64,000 nucleotides of DNA from Jaltomata sinuosa. Lineage: Eukaryota; Streptophyta; Magnoliopsida; Solanales; Solanaceae. The position numbers and the translations under genes are program-made. Numbering within the stretch: position 1 is the stretch's first letter; each line of letters opens with the position of its first letter. Of the stretch, positions 23,495-34,569 are shown in pieces. Below the pieces are notes generated by a model that saw only the letters and a list, made by a program, of their open reading frames with translations, did no database searches and was not told the origin of the DNA. The stretch is from the NCBI GenBank assembly GCA_003996215.1, contig QJPP01001723.1, positions 1 to 64,000 on the forward strand, written 5' to 3'.

Positions 23495-24065
23495 TATTTT
23501 TTTTCAAGAAAACCGACCACAAGAGGTCGGTATGTTATGGTAAAATTACCAAAAAAACCGACCATTTGTGGACGGTTTTTCTGGTAAAATTACCAGAAAA
23601 ACCGTCCACAAATGGTCGAATTTTTTAATAATTATTTTTATATATTTTATTAAAACCGACCAAAGTTGGTCGCTTTTGATAAAAAAAAATTAATTAATTT
23701 TACTAAAACCGTCCACATTTGGTCAATTTTTTCAATTTTCTTTTTTAATTAATTTTAAAAAATATGGACGATTTTATCAAAATTAATTAAAAATGAAATT
23801 GAAAAAATTGACCAAACGTGGATAGTTTTTTTAATTTTCTTTTTTATAATAAATTATCAAAATAATTTCTTAGAAAATAAATTAAATACTTTATTTATAT
23901 TATCATAATAAAATTTTAACAATCCGACCAAAGTTGATCGGTAATTTTAAAAAACAAATCGCCTATTTTTTAAAAACCGTCCAAATGAGGTCGGTAAAGA
24001 AAATCAGAAACCCACCAGTTTTGGTCGGTTTTTGGTGGTGGGTAATTCTGTATTTTTTTGTAGTG
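23495..24065 (+). repeat. CACTA subterminal repeats and right terminal end
   Basis: About ten copies of AAACCG(A/T)CCA-N-TGG(T/A)CGG in both orientations, each partly palindromic, are spaced 20-60 bp apart up to the terminus. In this superfamily such subterminal motifs bind the element-encoded accessory protein. Confidence 0.8.
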
Positions 24066-24954
24066 ATAATAAAAATTAAGATGCAAATGAGGAATCAATG
24101 AAAGGAAAAAAAAAAGCATGAAAGATATTTATACTAATGCGTGTACGTTATAGACGAAGTTCTTGGTCTATGTTGCACTTCGATCCTTTGGTTCACTATT
24201 ATATTGTGTGATTTGATTGGAAGAGGGAACATTTTCAACAGACAATATGTGTGACTATATTACTTAATAATTTGAAATAAATAATTCTAGAAGTATATAA
24301 TTGTAACCAATTTTGTGATTGATTAATCCAAGTAACATGTTAAGAGGATTCTTATACTAAATTAAGCCTTAATAGCAAATAAGAAGTGATACCTATACCA
24401 AATAATAAAATATTTCAATTAAATAAAGATCGGATGGTGTGCTCCTACTTGCGAACAAGAAATTTGATGTAAATATCTGAAATATGCAAAATATATTATC
24501 AAGAAATATTGGGTGCAAATAATATATGATTTTTTAACTTTAATTTTCTCATAAAATACTTATATGGGTTGAAGAGCCTCTAATTTTCTCATAAAACACG
24601 GCTTCCTTGAGCATCACACGTTGAAGATGAAGAGCAGAAACCAAACAGAATAATATACACGAAAGTTAGCCGAAGATGAGAAAAATTGGTAGCTTAGTAA
24701 TTAGAATAACGTTAGAAGCTACTAAGGCAGTAAAAGAATAATAGAATTACATTAAAAGTTACTAAGGAAGCAGGAGAGAAGGAACACAAGGATAAGGACT
24801 AAGGATTAAGGACCAAGGAGGAGCCAGTCACCTTACGTTTACATTTGGGGCTTTACTTTTGTCTATTTAATTTAACTATATATTTTGCTACTGATTATCT
24901 TTTGGAATTTTCAATATATAAGAATCACTTTTAGTCTTTCTTTAGTACTTTGAA
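24066..24954 (+). other. AT-rich intergenic DNA
   Basis: No coding or RNA gene seen. The part 24140-24360 is a diverged duplicate of 29925-30130. The last five bases TTGAA are one half of the target duplication of the solo LTR that follows. Confidence 0.5.
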
Positions 24955-27670
24955 TGTCACGACCCAATTTCTCAGGTCAAGATGGCACCTACAACCCCCC
25001 AGTAGGCGAATCAATTTTCGTAGCCTGGAACGGTTAGTAATGGGCTACTACCTAACCAATACGCACAATGAACAGAAATAAGCGGAAGCCGAATATAAAG
25101 ATAAGACAACGCGGAAGCAAAAACCCGAAATATATATATATAAAAATGATACTACACCAACCCCAAGACTTGGTATCGACAGTACAGAAGCTTCTAATAG
25201 AATGCAAGTGGTAGAAGTAAAAAAAGATAAGTACAACTGTCTCCGAATATACAAAGAGTATCAGTACAAAAGATAAGATGTGGTCAAGCCCCGACCGTCA
25301 GGCGCTCACCCTAGTCTCGAATATCCCGAAAGCTGCACGAGTCTCCAACGCGATCAACGGCGAAAGCTCAACTAGTATCTGCACTAGAAAGATACAGAAG
25401 TGTAGTATGAGCACCAATTGCTAAGCAACGGGTACCCAGTAGGCATCATCAGCCGACTGAGGGCATATAAGATATAAAAACAGTAATATAGCAGATAGCA
25501 AGAAAGCAGTCACGTAAGCAATAGATAAAGCACAAGGAACTAGCACGGAGAATAGACAACCAAGAGTTATAAGCATACAATGCTAGTATAGAAGATATAC
25601 ATAACACAGAAACACAGGTGTAAGAAAGAGGGACGCACCTGGGATCCTTGCAACAACAGTACATATAAAGAAAGTTTAAAGAGATGGGCGGTATACTGGT
25701 TATCTCACAATAAAGGGGAGGAGGGAAGCAGTTTCACATACTCAAGAAGGGGTCAACAAGTTAAAGGAAATCATATCACAAATCCAACTTCAAACTAGTA
25801 TAAACAGGGATCAACCTCGCAGTTATAAACTTAGGATGGAACAACTAAACTACAATAACTGAGAGTTACCACTCAAAATCATGCTAAAGAATAGAATCAG
25901 GAATCCACAATCCACTCAGAAGATCACTCAGTAGCCTCAACAGCATGGGACTCAGTAGCCCCTCAATGCTCAAGTCCAATCTATCGCAACCTCAACAGGA
26001 TAACACTTACCAATCAAACAAGAACCAAGGACTATAACAATCTCTATAATAAGAACGGAAGTAATACAATCTACCTACAGTCCCAACGGTCGCTCATACA
26101 ACCGAGAAACACAATCAAGTGAAAACAAACTCCCCGACCGCCGATACAATCGGAGCGTACACTGAACACACAACAAACAAGGGTGGAATCGGCGTGCCAA
26201 ATGCATGATAATGATATGATGTGAAAGTAACCGGTATGTTCCCCCTCAGGTACTTTAAGGGCCCATATAGAGGCAGGACCCATGGAAGGCTCTTTCCCGT
26301 GTACCTCTCCTACGCCATACACCCCCCTCCTGGCATGTTGCGTCGGCCCGTAGCCTGTGGCCCAGGAATGATAGGGGTCCAGGGAGTTCTACCCCTCGAC
26401 CACATACAAAACCGCGCAATCTCAAGTGTAGCTCAATACTCAAAATCTTGTAGTACATGCCCTGCTTTGACCCAGGTCTAAAACAGTAGTAGTAATCTCA
26501 AAAGACCCTCTCAAAGGGTGCCCAACGTACACTCTGGTCTAAATCAGTGATTAATGTCTCAATAACCCCCCTCAAATGGTGTCCAGAGCGTATTCGGGTC
26601 TAAATCAGTAATAAAATCAAGTCTGGTGCTCTGCCCAGCAGAGCCTGATATCAGTAGGAAAAACCCAGTGCAAAATCATCCAAAACCCCATTTTTATCAT
26701 CAAGTATATCAAAAACGGCCCCCCGGGGCCATGCAAGTTTAGGAAAAACCGTTTATAGTGGCTCACAGCCAAAATCAAAGTAAAACATGCAGGGAAAAAC
26801 CTTTTTCATGGATGATATGCTCGCACATAAATATAAATTAGCCCAACGGCTCACAAACATTTCCTATCGACCCTGCACAGGCTCAACAGCTCTACAGCAG
26901 TCATAACCAGCCTAGAATGATATCTCTATGTCCGGGACTCGCAGACATTCCCAAATAACCCACCATCTATGTTCCAGAGTCAATACAAGGCCACAGAGGA
27001 CTAAAACGGTAATATACAATACGACATGAATACTACAATCAACGTACGAAATAAATGGACAGAAAGGAAGATAAGGTCTGGGGTACTAACCTAAAATAAC
27101 CCACCCAAGGATACTAATTAATGCAGTTATAGCCTATATACGCAGAGTGTAGGTTGGGAAAGTCATAACCTACCTGTCGTCCAATGACTAGCTGCGAAAA
27201 CGGCATTGTCCAAACTCAAACTGCTTCGAAAAGCTCTGAATCACAAAAATACTATCAACAGAATAATCTATGCGTTAAAACGAAACCAACGATACCCATA
27301 TTGCTATAAACATAACCGGGTCAAAATCTGGGTCACAAGCAGGCCCATAGGCCCCGCAATCCAGAAACCAAAAATACCACCGGTGTTCCTCACACTCTCG
27401 GGAGAACATGCTCAAAATTTGAGCAGAAATGGACCATGGAAAGTGGTCAAAACAGCCCCAAGAATCAACAATTTAAAGGGGAGAATTTATGGGTTTTTAT
27501 CGAACTTTAAGATAGAAACTTACAAATTTACGAGGCCAAGAAATGAGCCCAGATCAGCAAAAATTATTCCTCCAAGCAATGGGGACAAGTAGGTGAAAAT
27601 TTGGAGCTAAAATAGTGGAAAAATCGAAGTTGGAAGATGAGGTGAAAAGCTGAAAATAAGCTGCCAACAG

Positions 27671-27678
27671 CTATATAA
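27671..27678 (-). promoter_or_regulatory. TATA box of solo LTR A
   Basis: The minus strand reads ACTTATATAGC, about 830 bp from the LTR start and just downstream of the GC-rich block at 27685-27830. Confidence 0.5.
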
Positions 27679-27684
27679 GTTGGC

Positions 27685-27830
27685 CAGCAGAGGCACAGGG
27701 GCGGCCCATGGGCGCTGGTGCGCGGGCGCAGGGGGCGCTGGCCATGGGCGTTGGTGCGCAGGAGGCCAGGCGCTGGCATGGGCGCAGGTGCGTGCACGTA
27801 GGGGCGCTGGCACAGGCGCCACACCAACAA
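27685..27830 (-). repeat. GC-rich GGCGCTGG repeats in U3 of solo LTR A
   Basis: Variants of GGGCGCTGG(T/C)GCGC and CCATGGGCG repeat about six times. Its position just upstream of a TATA box parallels the block at 100-330. Confidence 0.6.
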
Positions 27831-28505
27831 CCAGCAATGCCAATTCACACTTTGGGTCTCCGAGAACGCATCCGGGGTCCTGCGAACACAAACGACCTGA
27901 GCTATTCAACTAAAAATGGCGTTTCAGATCCAATGGAATCGACGAAAATTCTATCGGAGGTCGATTCAATGAAAAGTTGGACCCACGCCCAAAATCAACC
28001 TTTAGCCAACTATTTCCAAAATGGAACCCAATGGCCGAAATCAAGTCCGAAAGTCTCGGGACCCAAACCAATGGTCCCTCTAGCCCAAACTCGAAGTTCT
28101 GAAGCTAACAGCGCTAACGAAATTTTCATCCGAGGCCATCTTCTCCGAATGTTGACCAAAGTCAACAAAATAAGCCCAACTGGCCTGAAAACACGGAATG
28201 AGAGAATTTCAAGCTGAAAAGCTCCCAGATCCCGACCAAAAGTTGTACTAGACCGAAGTCCATGCTCCGGAGCTAACGGAACTGTCAGAATTTGATTTTA
28301 AGCACGTTCACCAAGAGTGTTGACTGAAGTCAACAATTTCAAAAGCTTAAGACTCCAAAACAAGGAACGGTCAAAAAGACCAAACAAACGGTCCGGGCAC
28401 CGAACTACCGGTCCCAGCAAGTCATAAATGACTTGGGATGCTACAGGCAAGCTCTAACGGTACAAGAAAGGCGAGCACGCGTAAATGACCAAAAGGGTCA
28501 TTACA

Positions 28506-29669
28506 TTGAATAATCAGGAAAGCATTAATATGCATACTTTTTCTTTTTCACTTATATATTGCTCTTACCAACTTCAGCAAATTGTAGGCATCAAATGTTA
28601 AAATTTGGATAGTTTCAAGTAAAACTCAAGTTAATGATTCATTAAACAACCTTTTCTCTTAACTTTCACACTTTTTTCTTTCTGCTTCAGCCAAGTTATT
28701 TGAAATTTTATTGAGAAAGTTCTCTAATCTAGTTGCCTAAAAACAGTAGAGGGTGGTGCTTCATAAACAGAAATTTGTTGGAACAATAATATACATTTTC
28801 ATGAATATTCATAGATAGCAACAAAGGAAAATAAACATACCGGATAAATTTGCACCTTTACTCTACTATTCCTTTTGAAGGTGAGGGTGATGCATATTTC
28901 TAATTTATAAATCCATTTATATAAATTGGGTATTGACAGAATTTAACGGATGAGATAAGCTAACTCATTATCAATTTAATTTGATAATTTATGGCTATCT
29001 TAATGGATTATTTGAATTATTTGTGCATTAAGGAAGCCATGAAGACAAAAGGAGATGGAAAGTTACTAAGTTTAGGAGGTGAAAAGCCTTGGAGATCTAA
29101 TATTCATTGTATAATTCATCCGAAGACTTCTTTTTTATTCTTGTTACAATCAAAATAGTATTCAATACAGATCAATCACAACGGTTACACTTCAACAATT
29201 TAATACTAATAAGAGTAATTTAATGGAAATGTTAAACATTAACATCAAATTGGATGTGGAGTGCATATGGAAAAATATCTAATGACCAAGAATAATTAGG
29301 AAAAGGTGATTAATTAGGCTGTCAATTAATGAAAAGTAATTATACTTTTAGATAAGGTGTAATTTGGACTTTTAGAGAAGGGGTAATTAGGTCATTTAAC
29401 TTTTTAGGGGTATTTTAGTAATCTAACTTTTAACTTAGGGGCTTCCTATAATGATGATAATGAGTATGATAAGTATAATATAATGTAATATAATATAATA
29501 TGGTGAATAGTATTTATTAGTAAGGATGAAGTCAAAAAGTCATTAGACATTCATGTAATATTAAAATAATACTATTTAATATATAAATAATTAGATTATT
29601 TATAACATTTTAGTAGGGGTAAAAGCGTAATTCATCTTTGAAGTTGGGAGCTTCGCACTTTTAATAATA
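28506..29669 (+). other. AT-rich intergenic DNA with Helitron-like remnants
   Basis: No coding gene seen. The segments near 29385-29465 and 29600-29669 resemble, in the same orientation, the 5' end of the Helitron candidate at 29670-31024 (GGAAGC..., then AAAAGTTAGATTACTAAAAT on the minus strand). A TATAATA-rich low-complexity stretch is at 29465-29510. Confidence 0.4.
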
Positions 29670-31024
29670 TTAGTGTTAGACACGTGCATCGCACGTAATG
29701 TACCGGGTAGCAGAAAAATTACAGTAGGAAAATCTAAGCCGAAATAGCTAAACAATCAACGTCTTGGAATGACTTCTTTGTTTTGCGGGCATTTCTTATA
29801 TATGCTCCGGACCTGCAATATGTGAGTATTCAAATTAAATTTTGCAGTCTAATGTATTGTTAATTACAATTTTATGATATTATGTACGAATATAGAGTAT
29901 ATTTGTACCTAATATTTCCTTGTAGACGATGTTCTTGGGGTATATTTCAATTTAATTAAGTTGTTGAGTTGTAAGACATTTCATTTGATTGTAGAAGTGA
30001 GCAACTCAGCTGGTAATATGTATAGCTATATTACTTAATAATTTAAAATACATAGCTATTTAAAAGTCTGAAATTATTACCAATTTTATGATTCCTTAAT
30101 TCGAATAGTCTCTAAGAAAAATTATTAAGAAATATGAATCAACAACTATATACTCGAGTTGTAACTATAAACCCAACGAAAAAACTACAAAGCTATCTAT
30201 CTGATTTATTTTTTCTACCCTTTGATGTTCTTAAAATAGTAAATGAGCATGAAGGAGAGGTTGTAACTTGGAACAAAGATGCAAAGCCATCAACAAAACA
30301 AACAGCAGTTATTATTTTGCCAAATCGTCAATGAATAAAGAATAATATGGAGTAAAGATGAGATGAACATAGTATGTGCATTAAACAAACAGAGAGAGTA
30401 GGGAAGAAACAAAATTTGTTGTAGATAATGTTGATGAAGTGGGAAGTTAACGTGAAATGTGGGGAATAAGCACAATGTTACGAACCCACTTACGAGCGTG
30501 GAATGTGGGGAATAAGCACAATATTATAAACCCATTTTCGGGAATGAATGACTTAATAAAACGAGAGTAAAAGCTTTTGATTAATTGTTACATACCTGCT
30601 GAGTTGATTCAAGTCAATGGAGTGAGTTAAGCATATGCTTGAGGTCTATTTATATTAGAGGGTGAATGAGCAAAATATAATTTAAATTTCAGAGCATTAG
30701 TGGCATTTGATAAATGATGGCAATCAATGGGTTTAAAAACGGCTGTAACTGAAGCAGTAATTCTTGTAACTTTTCAGAGGCATTGATTTTTGTAACATAA
30801 ATTTGTCAATTATTATTAGGAGTTAATTATTTTACTACTGCTCACTATTACTTATATTGGTTTGAACGTATGATCTTTAATTAGAACTTAGGGGTTGTAG
30901 TTATTAATGTAATATATAGAGTTTTGGTTTAGGAGAAGGGGCAATTAAGTTAACAAATATTTAAAGGGTATTATAGTAATCTAACTTTTAAATAAATGGC
31001 TTCCCACTTTTAGAATACTTTAGA
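29670..31024 (-). mobile_element. Candidate non-autonomous Helitron (1355 bp)
   Basis: On the minus strand it starts TCTAAAGTATTC at 31024 and ends CTAA at 29670. Eight bases before CTAA there is a perfect hairpin ACGTGC-GAT-GCACGT (29682-29696). The flanking bases are A on the 5' side and T on the 3' side. These four signs are the Helitron hallmarks. There is no Rep/helicase coding sequence. The ORF at 30134-30334 (66 codons) is of unknown nature and I assign no function. Confidence 0.55.
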
Positions 31025-31614
31025 TTTTAGATTAGATTTAGATTAGATATGATGATCATGTATTATCCGTTTTTGGATGAAACGGTTTTCGACTTTGAAA
31101 AATTATTTTGAAACTTAAAATTTCAAAACAACTTAACATAGCAAGAGTTGCCACTTAATTTATTTTTACGGAAAAATCAAGAAAAAACCTTTAAGAAATT
31201 TTTAAAGTCTAAAACAGATAAAGATTTTAAAAATAAGAGATTTTGGATAAGAGGTTCATATTAATGCTCCAAGAAGATTTCTAAGGCCCTTGGAGTATCC
31301 GCTAACTTGTAGTTATCTTTTTTGTTTTGAAATAACTCTTTAATGTCGTGAAGAAAATATTTATCATCTGAAGTATAACATGAAAAGATACTTTTTGCTT
31401 AATTTGTTGAAAAGAAACAATTCTCCAAGGAACTGATTTTTTGCAAGAGAATTCTTTTAAGTGATAAAGAGAGGAGAAACATTAGATTTTAAGGATAAGC
31501 ATGCGAAGAAATTAGTTAAAGGCAAGTGACAATTTATTCAAAGAAAGTATTTAAATCGGAATGATACTTATTTTGAGGACTTCAACTAAGTTGAATAAAA
31601 ACTAGAGTTAGAAT
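31025..31614 (+). other. Intergenic DNA, possible decayed Tat LTR end
   Basis: AGAGTTGCCACTTAATTTAT near 31145 resembles, in reverse orientation, the GGTGGCGACTTTTCACC block near the end of the Tat-like LTR at 21110-21135. The similarity is short and the call weak. No gene is seen. Confidence 0.3.
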
Positions 31615-31828
31615 TGAAAGGATTGAGAGAACAATATAATTCTCTTATATTTATTTGTTGCTTCACTCAATGTTTTATATACAGGTACAATAGAAAAATC
31701 TTACTAAGGGAAGGAAAGCAAAGTCTTACTAAGGGAAGAAGTGTACAGGGCTTATGAGATAATGAATAAGAGCCGATTTTAAAGAAAACGGTTACTATCA
31801 TTTATCCCTTATAGTAGCTATCCTAACA
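31615..31828 (-). repeat. 3' LTR of the minus-strand copia element
   Basis: In element orientation it starts TGTTAGGATAG at 31828 and ends CAATCCTTTCA at 31615. GAGGGGAGA on the minus strand, directly before the start, is the polypurine tract. Confidence 0.85.
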
Positions 31829-32256
31829 TCTCCCCTCAAGCGCACCTGGGAATCAACTACTGCAAACTTGTCACGAAGAATCAAGAATCTTCTAACTGAC
31901 AAACTCTTTGTTAATGTATCCTCAACTTGATCTAATGAACTGATATAGCCAACTTCAAGATCCTTTGACGCAAGTTTTTCTCGGACAAAGTAAAAATCCA
32001 ACTCAATGTGCTTCATATGAGCATGAAAAACTGGATTAGCAGTAAGATATGTAGCGGATAAATTATCACACCACAACTTTGGAGCCACAGGAAGAGGTAT
32101 ATGTAATTCATGGAGGAGATATTGAAGCCAAGTAATTTCAGTAGTAGCAACAGCCAAACCTCGATACTCAGATTCAGTACTACAGCAACCACTCGTCGTT
32201 TCTTTGAGCACCAAGAAATCAAATTAGGACCAAGAAAAATGCAGTATCCATGCATA
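31829..32256 (-). pseudogene. Copia RNase H, C-terminal part
   Basis: The reading includes GYCIFLGPNLISWCSKK in one frame, a frameshift near 32200, then STESEYRGLA, LWCDNLSATYL and HIELDFYFVREKL in the frame of 31798-32214, all conserved blocks of copia RNase H. The upstream half of the domain (FTDVDWAGFLDDRR) lies at 38564-38610, beyond the inserted SIRE element. The exact break is at the GACCT target duplication. Confidence 0.85.
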
Positions 32257-32531
32257 GACCTTGAAGAACCTTGTCAAACAAGTTTTCAAACAAGTTTTGA
32301 TAATGAGGGAAAATCTATTTTTTGGTAAAAATATATTTATGGAAACACTCAAGAAAAGAAGCATCCTAGTCAAAGAAGGAGAGAAAAATCGTGTGAAGAA
32401 AGAAGGAAATAAAGCGAGCAAAAAGAAGTATCCAAGTCCAACAAGGAATGGACTGATTCAAGGCAGCAACCAACTCCTACAAGGAAAGGATTGGCTTTTC
32501 CTTTCAAGAAGAGGAGAGAGCTTGAGACCTC

Positions 32532-32539
32532 TATAAAAG
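32532..32539 (+). promoter_or_regulatory. TATA box of the SIRE-type 5' LTR
   Basis: CCTCTATAAAAGCATT is a strong TATA context about 270 bp into the LTR; the same motif is at 38018-38025 in the 3' LTR. Confidence 0.6.
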
Positions 32540-32683
32540 CATTGGAGCTATGAAGAATTCAATCACTTATTGCACGAAGCTAAGAAGGAGTATTCTCAAG
32601 CAAGCTATTCAAACGAAGACACAAAGAGAGAATTATTTCTAGTCCAATCCTGTGTGATTGTTAGAATAAATAGTGTATTGTGA

Positions 32684-32815
32684 GGCTTGTAACTAGAAGT
32701 GGGCTTGGCTTCTAGAGAGACTTGTGAGAATTGTAACAAGAAGTGGGTTTGGCTTCTTGTAAGAGAGTTTGTGAGAATTGTAACAAGAAGTGAGTTTGGC
32801 TTCTTGGAGAGAGAG
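32684..32815 (+). repeat. Triplicated hairpin-forming units in LTR
   Basis: Three units of 43-47 bp share GTAAC(A/T)AGAAGTG(G/A)G followed by (T/C)TTGGCTTCT and GTGAGAATT. In the second and third, CAAGAAG pairs with CTTCTTG across a nine-base loop. The 3' LTR repeats the pattern at 38180-38315. Confidence 0.65.
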
Positions 32816-33057
32816 TTAGAGTGAGTTGAAACAATAAGAGTTTATTATTTGAGTTAGGTACTAGAGTAAGTATGTTTCATTATTGAGTTGTAATCATAAA
32901 ATTTGAAGAGTTAGTATAAGTGAGTTCGTGGTTTTTTCTCCTGGAGTTAGGGAGTTTTTCACGTAAATCTTGTGTGTTAATTTACTTACTGCTTTAAGTG
33001 AAACTGTGCTAAGGACTTAGTCCCTGAGTTAAGTAGTGGGCACCAACTTTCTTCAAT

Positions 33058-33069
33058 TGGTATCAGAGT
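33058..33069 (+). other. Primer-binding site of the SIRE-type element
   Basis: TGGTATCAGAGT, two bases after the LTR end, matches initiator tRNA-Met at 11 of 12 positions. Confidence 0.8.
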
Positions 33070-33097
33070 GAGGTCTTTTCGTTAAAGGTTAACACCT

Positions 33098-34569
33098 GAA
33101 AATGATCCAATAGCTGCCCCTCCAACTGCTCAGGAAGGATCTTCTCAAACAAGACCACCGTTGTTCAATGGTAAGTACTATGGCTGGTGGAAGAATAGAA
33201 TGATAGATCATCTCATGGTTGAAAGTGCTGATTTATGGAATGTTGTTTTGGATGGCCCCACTATTCCCATGAGAGAAGCGGAGGAAGGAAAGGAACCTGT
33301 TCCCAAGGACATGAGGGAGTGGAATGTTGCTGATAAAATAGTCATTCAAACTAATGCTAAAGCAAGAAATATCTTGATATGTGGTATTGGACCTGATGAG
33401 TATAACAGGATCTCCTCCTATCAAGATGCAAAGAAGATTTGGGACACACTGCAGACTGCACATGAAGGTACTACAGCTGTCAAAAAGGCAAAAATAGACA
33501 ACCTGAACAGGCAATATGAACTCTTCAGGATAAAGAAAGGAGAAACTATTCAAGACATGCACACAAGGTTCACTGCTATTCTCAATGAAATATTTTCCCT
33601 AGGAGAGGATATTCCTACTGTAAAGGCTGTTAGAAAGCTCCTAAGTGTACTTCCTGAATCTTGGGAGAGCAAAGTTGAAGTAATTACTGAAGCCAGAGAC
33701 TTAGATACACTGCCCATGGATGAACTTATCAGAAATTTAACAACCTATTAGTTGAAAAAGAGTCAAGGGAAGGACATTGGAACCAATAAAAAGGAAATTA
33801 CTATCTCTCTAAAGACCACTGAGGTTGCTAATTATGAGGAGGAAAATCTAGCATTGGTGATTAGAAGGTTCCAAAGGGTGTCAGAAGAGGACAAAACTCT
33901 CAAAGAGCACCTCCTAAAACTCAGGAAAGGGATGCCCAATTGTGTCATAAGTGTGGAAGCTCATATCACTTCATCAAATTTTGTCCTTTGAGGGCCATAG
34001 AGTATAAGAAAACTGCCACAGAAAAACCCATATATCAAAGTCAGGAGTTCACCCTCCCATCCCATAGGAAGATGACCTCTCAAGAAGTTGACTTGGCAGT
34101 TCAACAAGCCCTAGCTGTTATGGGAGAACATGATGAGGAGCCTGATGAGGAGGACCCCCATAATCAGTCACTACTTTCTATGGTTGAAGCTAAGAAAGAG
34201 GACACCTTGGCCCTTCTAGCTATAAGTGACTCTGAAAGTGATTCAGAAGAAAGAGAGTCAGTTGAAGCACCTCTCACCCTCGTGGCATGTTCTGATCCTG
34301 ACATTGACACTGAACATGATGAAATTAAAGCATGCTTCTCTGATGTCAGGCCCAACCTACATACCTACTCTAAAAGGAAGCTAGAAGATCTCCCAGCAGT
34401 TGTCATAGATGCATATTATTCAGTATGTGCTGAGAAGGAAAGCCTACTAAATAAGTATGCATCTCTAAGGTTTGAAAGTGAAAGTCTTGAGGAGGATAAT
34501 GCTACCTTAAAGAACTCTATCAAAGAGTTCTCTGACAAAGGAAAGAATCAGGCCACTACTCTTCAATAA
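33098..34569 (+). pseudogene. gag of the SIRE-type copia element
   Basis: The frame opens near 33098 (ENDPIAAPP); the expected ATG directly before is lost (CCT). The gag core follows with LFNGKYYGWWKNRM, AKKIWDTLQTAHEGT and RKLLSVLPESWE. A TAG at 33749 interrupts the frame, which then continues to about 33930. A frameshift leads into the frame of 33940-34569, with zinc knuckle CHKCGSSYHFIKFC and a long acidic, coiled-coil-prone tail including RKLEDLPAVVIDAYYSV and ESLLNKYASL. This tail is typical of SIRE-type gag and plays no known catalytic role. Gag would form the virus-like particle. Confidence 0.85.

Larger units (their letters stand above)
21201..24065 (+). mobile_element. 3' portion of a CACTA (En/Spm) DNA transposon
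   Basis: The right end reads GTAGTG at 24060-24065, so the minus strand begins CACTACAAAAAAATACAG, a canonical CACTA terminus. Subterminal ACCGACC/GGTCGG motifs fill 23495-24060. A spliced pseudogene related to the En/Spm second ORF lies at 21343-23230. The catalytic transposase ORF and the left terminus are absent: immediately left is the end of the Tat-like LTR at 21200, so the left part was displaced or deleted by that insertion. Confidence 0.85.
24955..28505 (-). mobile_element. Solo LTR A (3551 bp) with perfect target duplication
   Basis: On the minus strand it starts TGTAATGACCC at 28505 and ends GGGTCGTGACA at 24955. TTGAA flanks it on both sides (24950-24954 and 28506-28510). No primer-binding site, polypurine tract or coding domain lies inside, so this is a single LTR left by LTR-LTR recombination. 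It is related to the plus-strand solo LTR at 48634-51866, with the same termini (TGTAATGACCC at the start, ATTGGGTCGTGACA at the end). ORFs at 27206-27592 and 27708-28217 read antisense through the LTR and show no domain. A TATA box lies at 27671 and a GC-rich block at 27685-27830. Confidence 0.9.
32262..33055 (+). repeat. 5' LTR of the SIRE-type element
   Basis: It contains a TATA box at 32532 and, downstream in the transcribed part (32684-32815), three tandem units each with an inverted AGAAG...CTTCT pair. Compared with the 3' LTR it lacks a duplicated ATAGAGACTCAAGCA segment. Confidence 0.9.

Noticed and set aside
27206..28217. ORFs of 128 and 169 codons
   Set aside because: They lie inside solo LTR A and run antisense to it, and show no known motif.
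30134..30334. 66-codon ORF as a possible small gene
   Set aside because: No recognisable domain, no nearby promoter or splice context, and it lies within a candidate Helitron.
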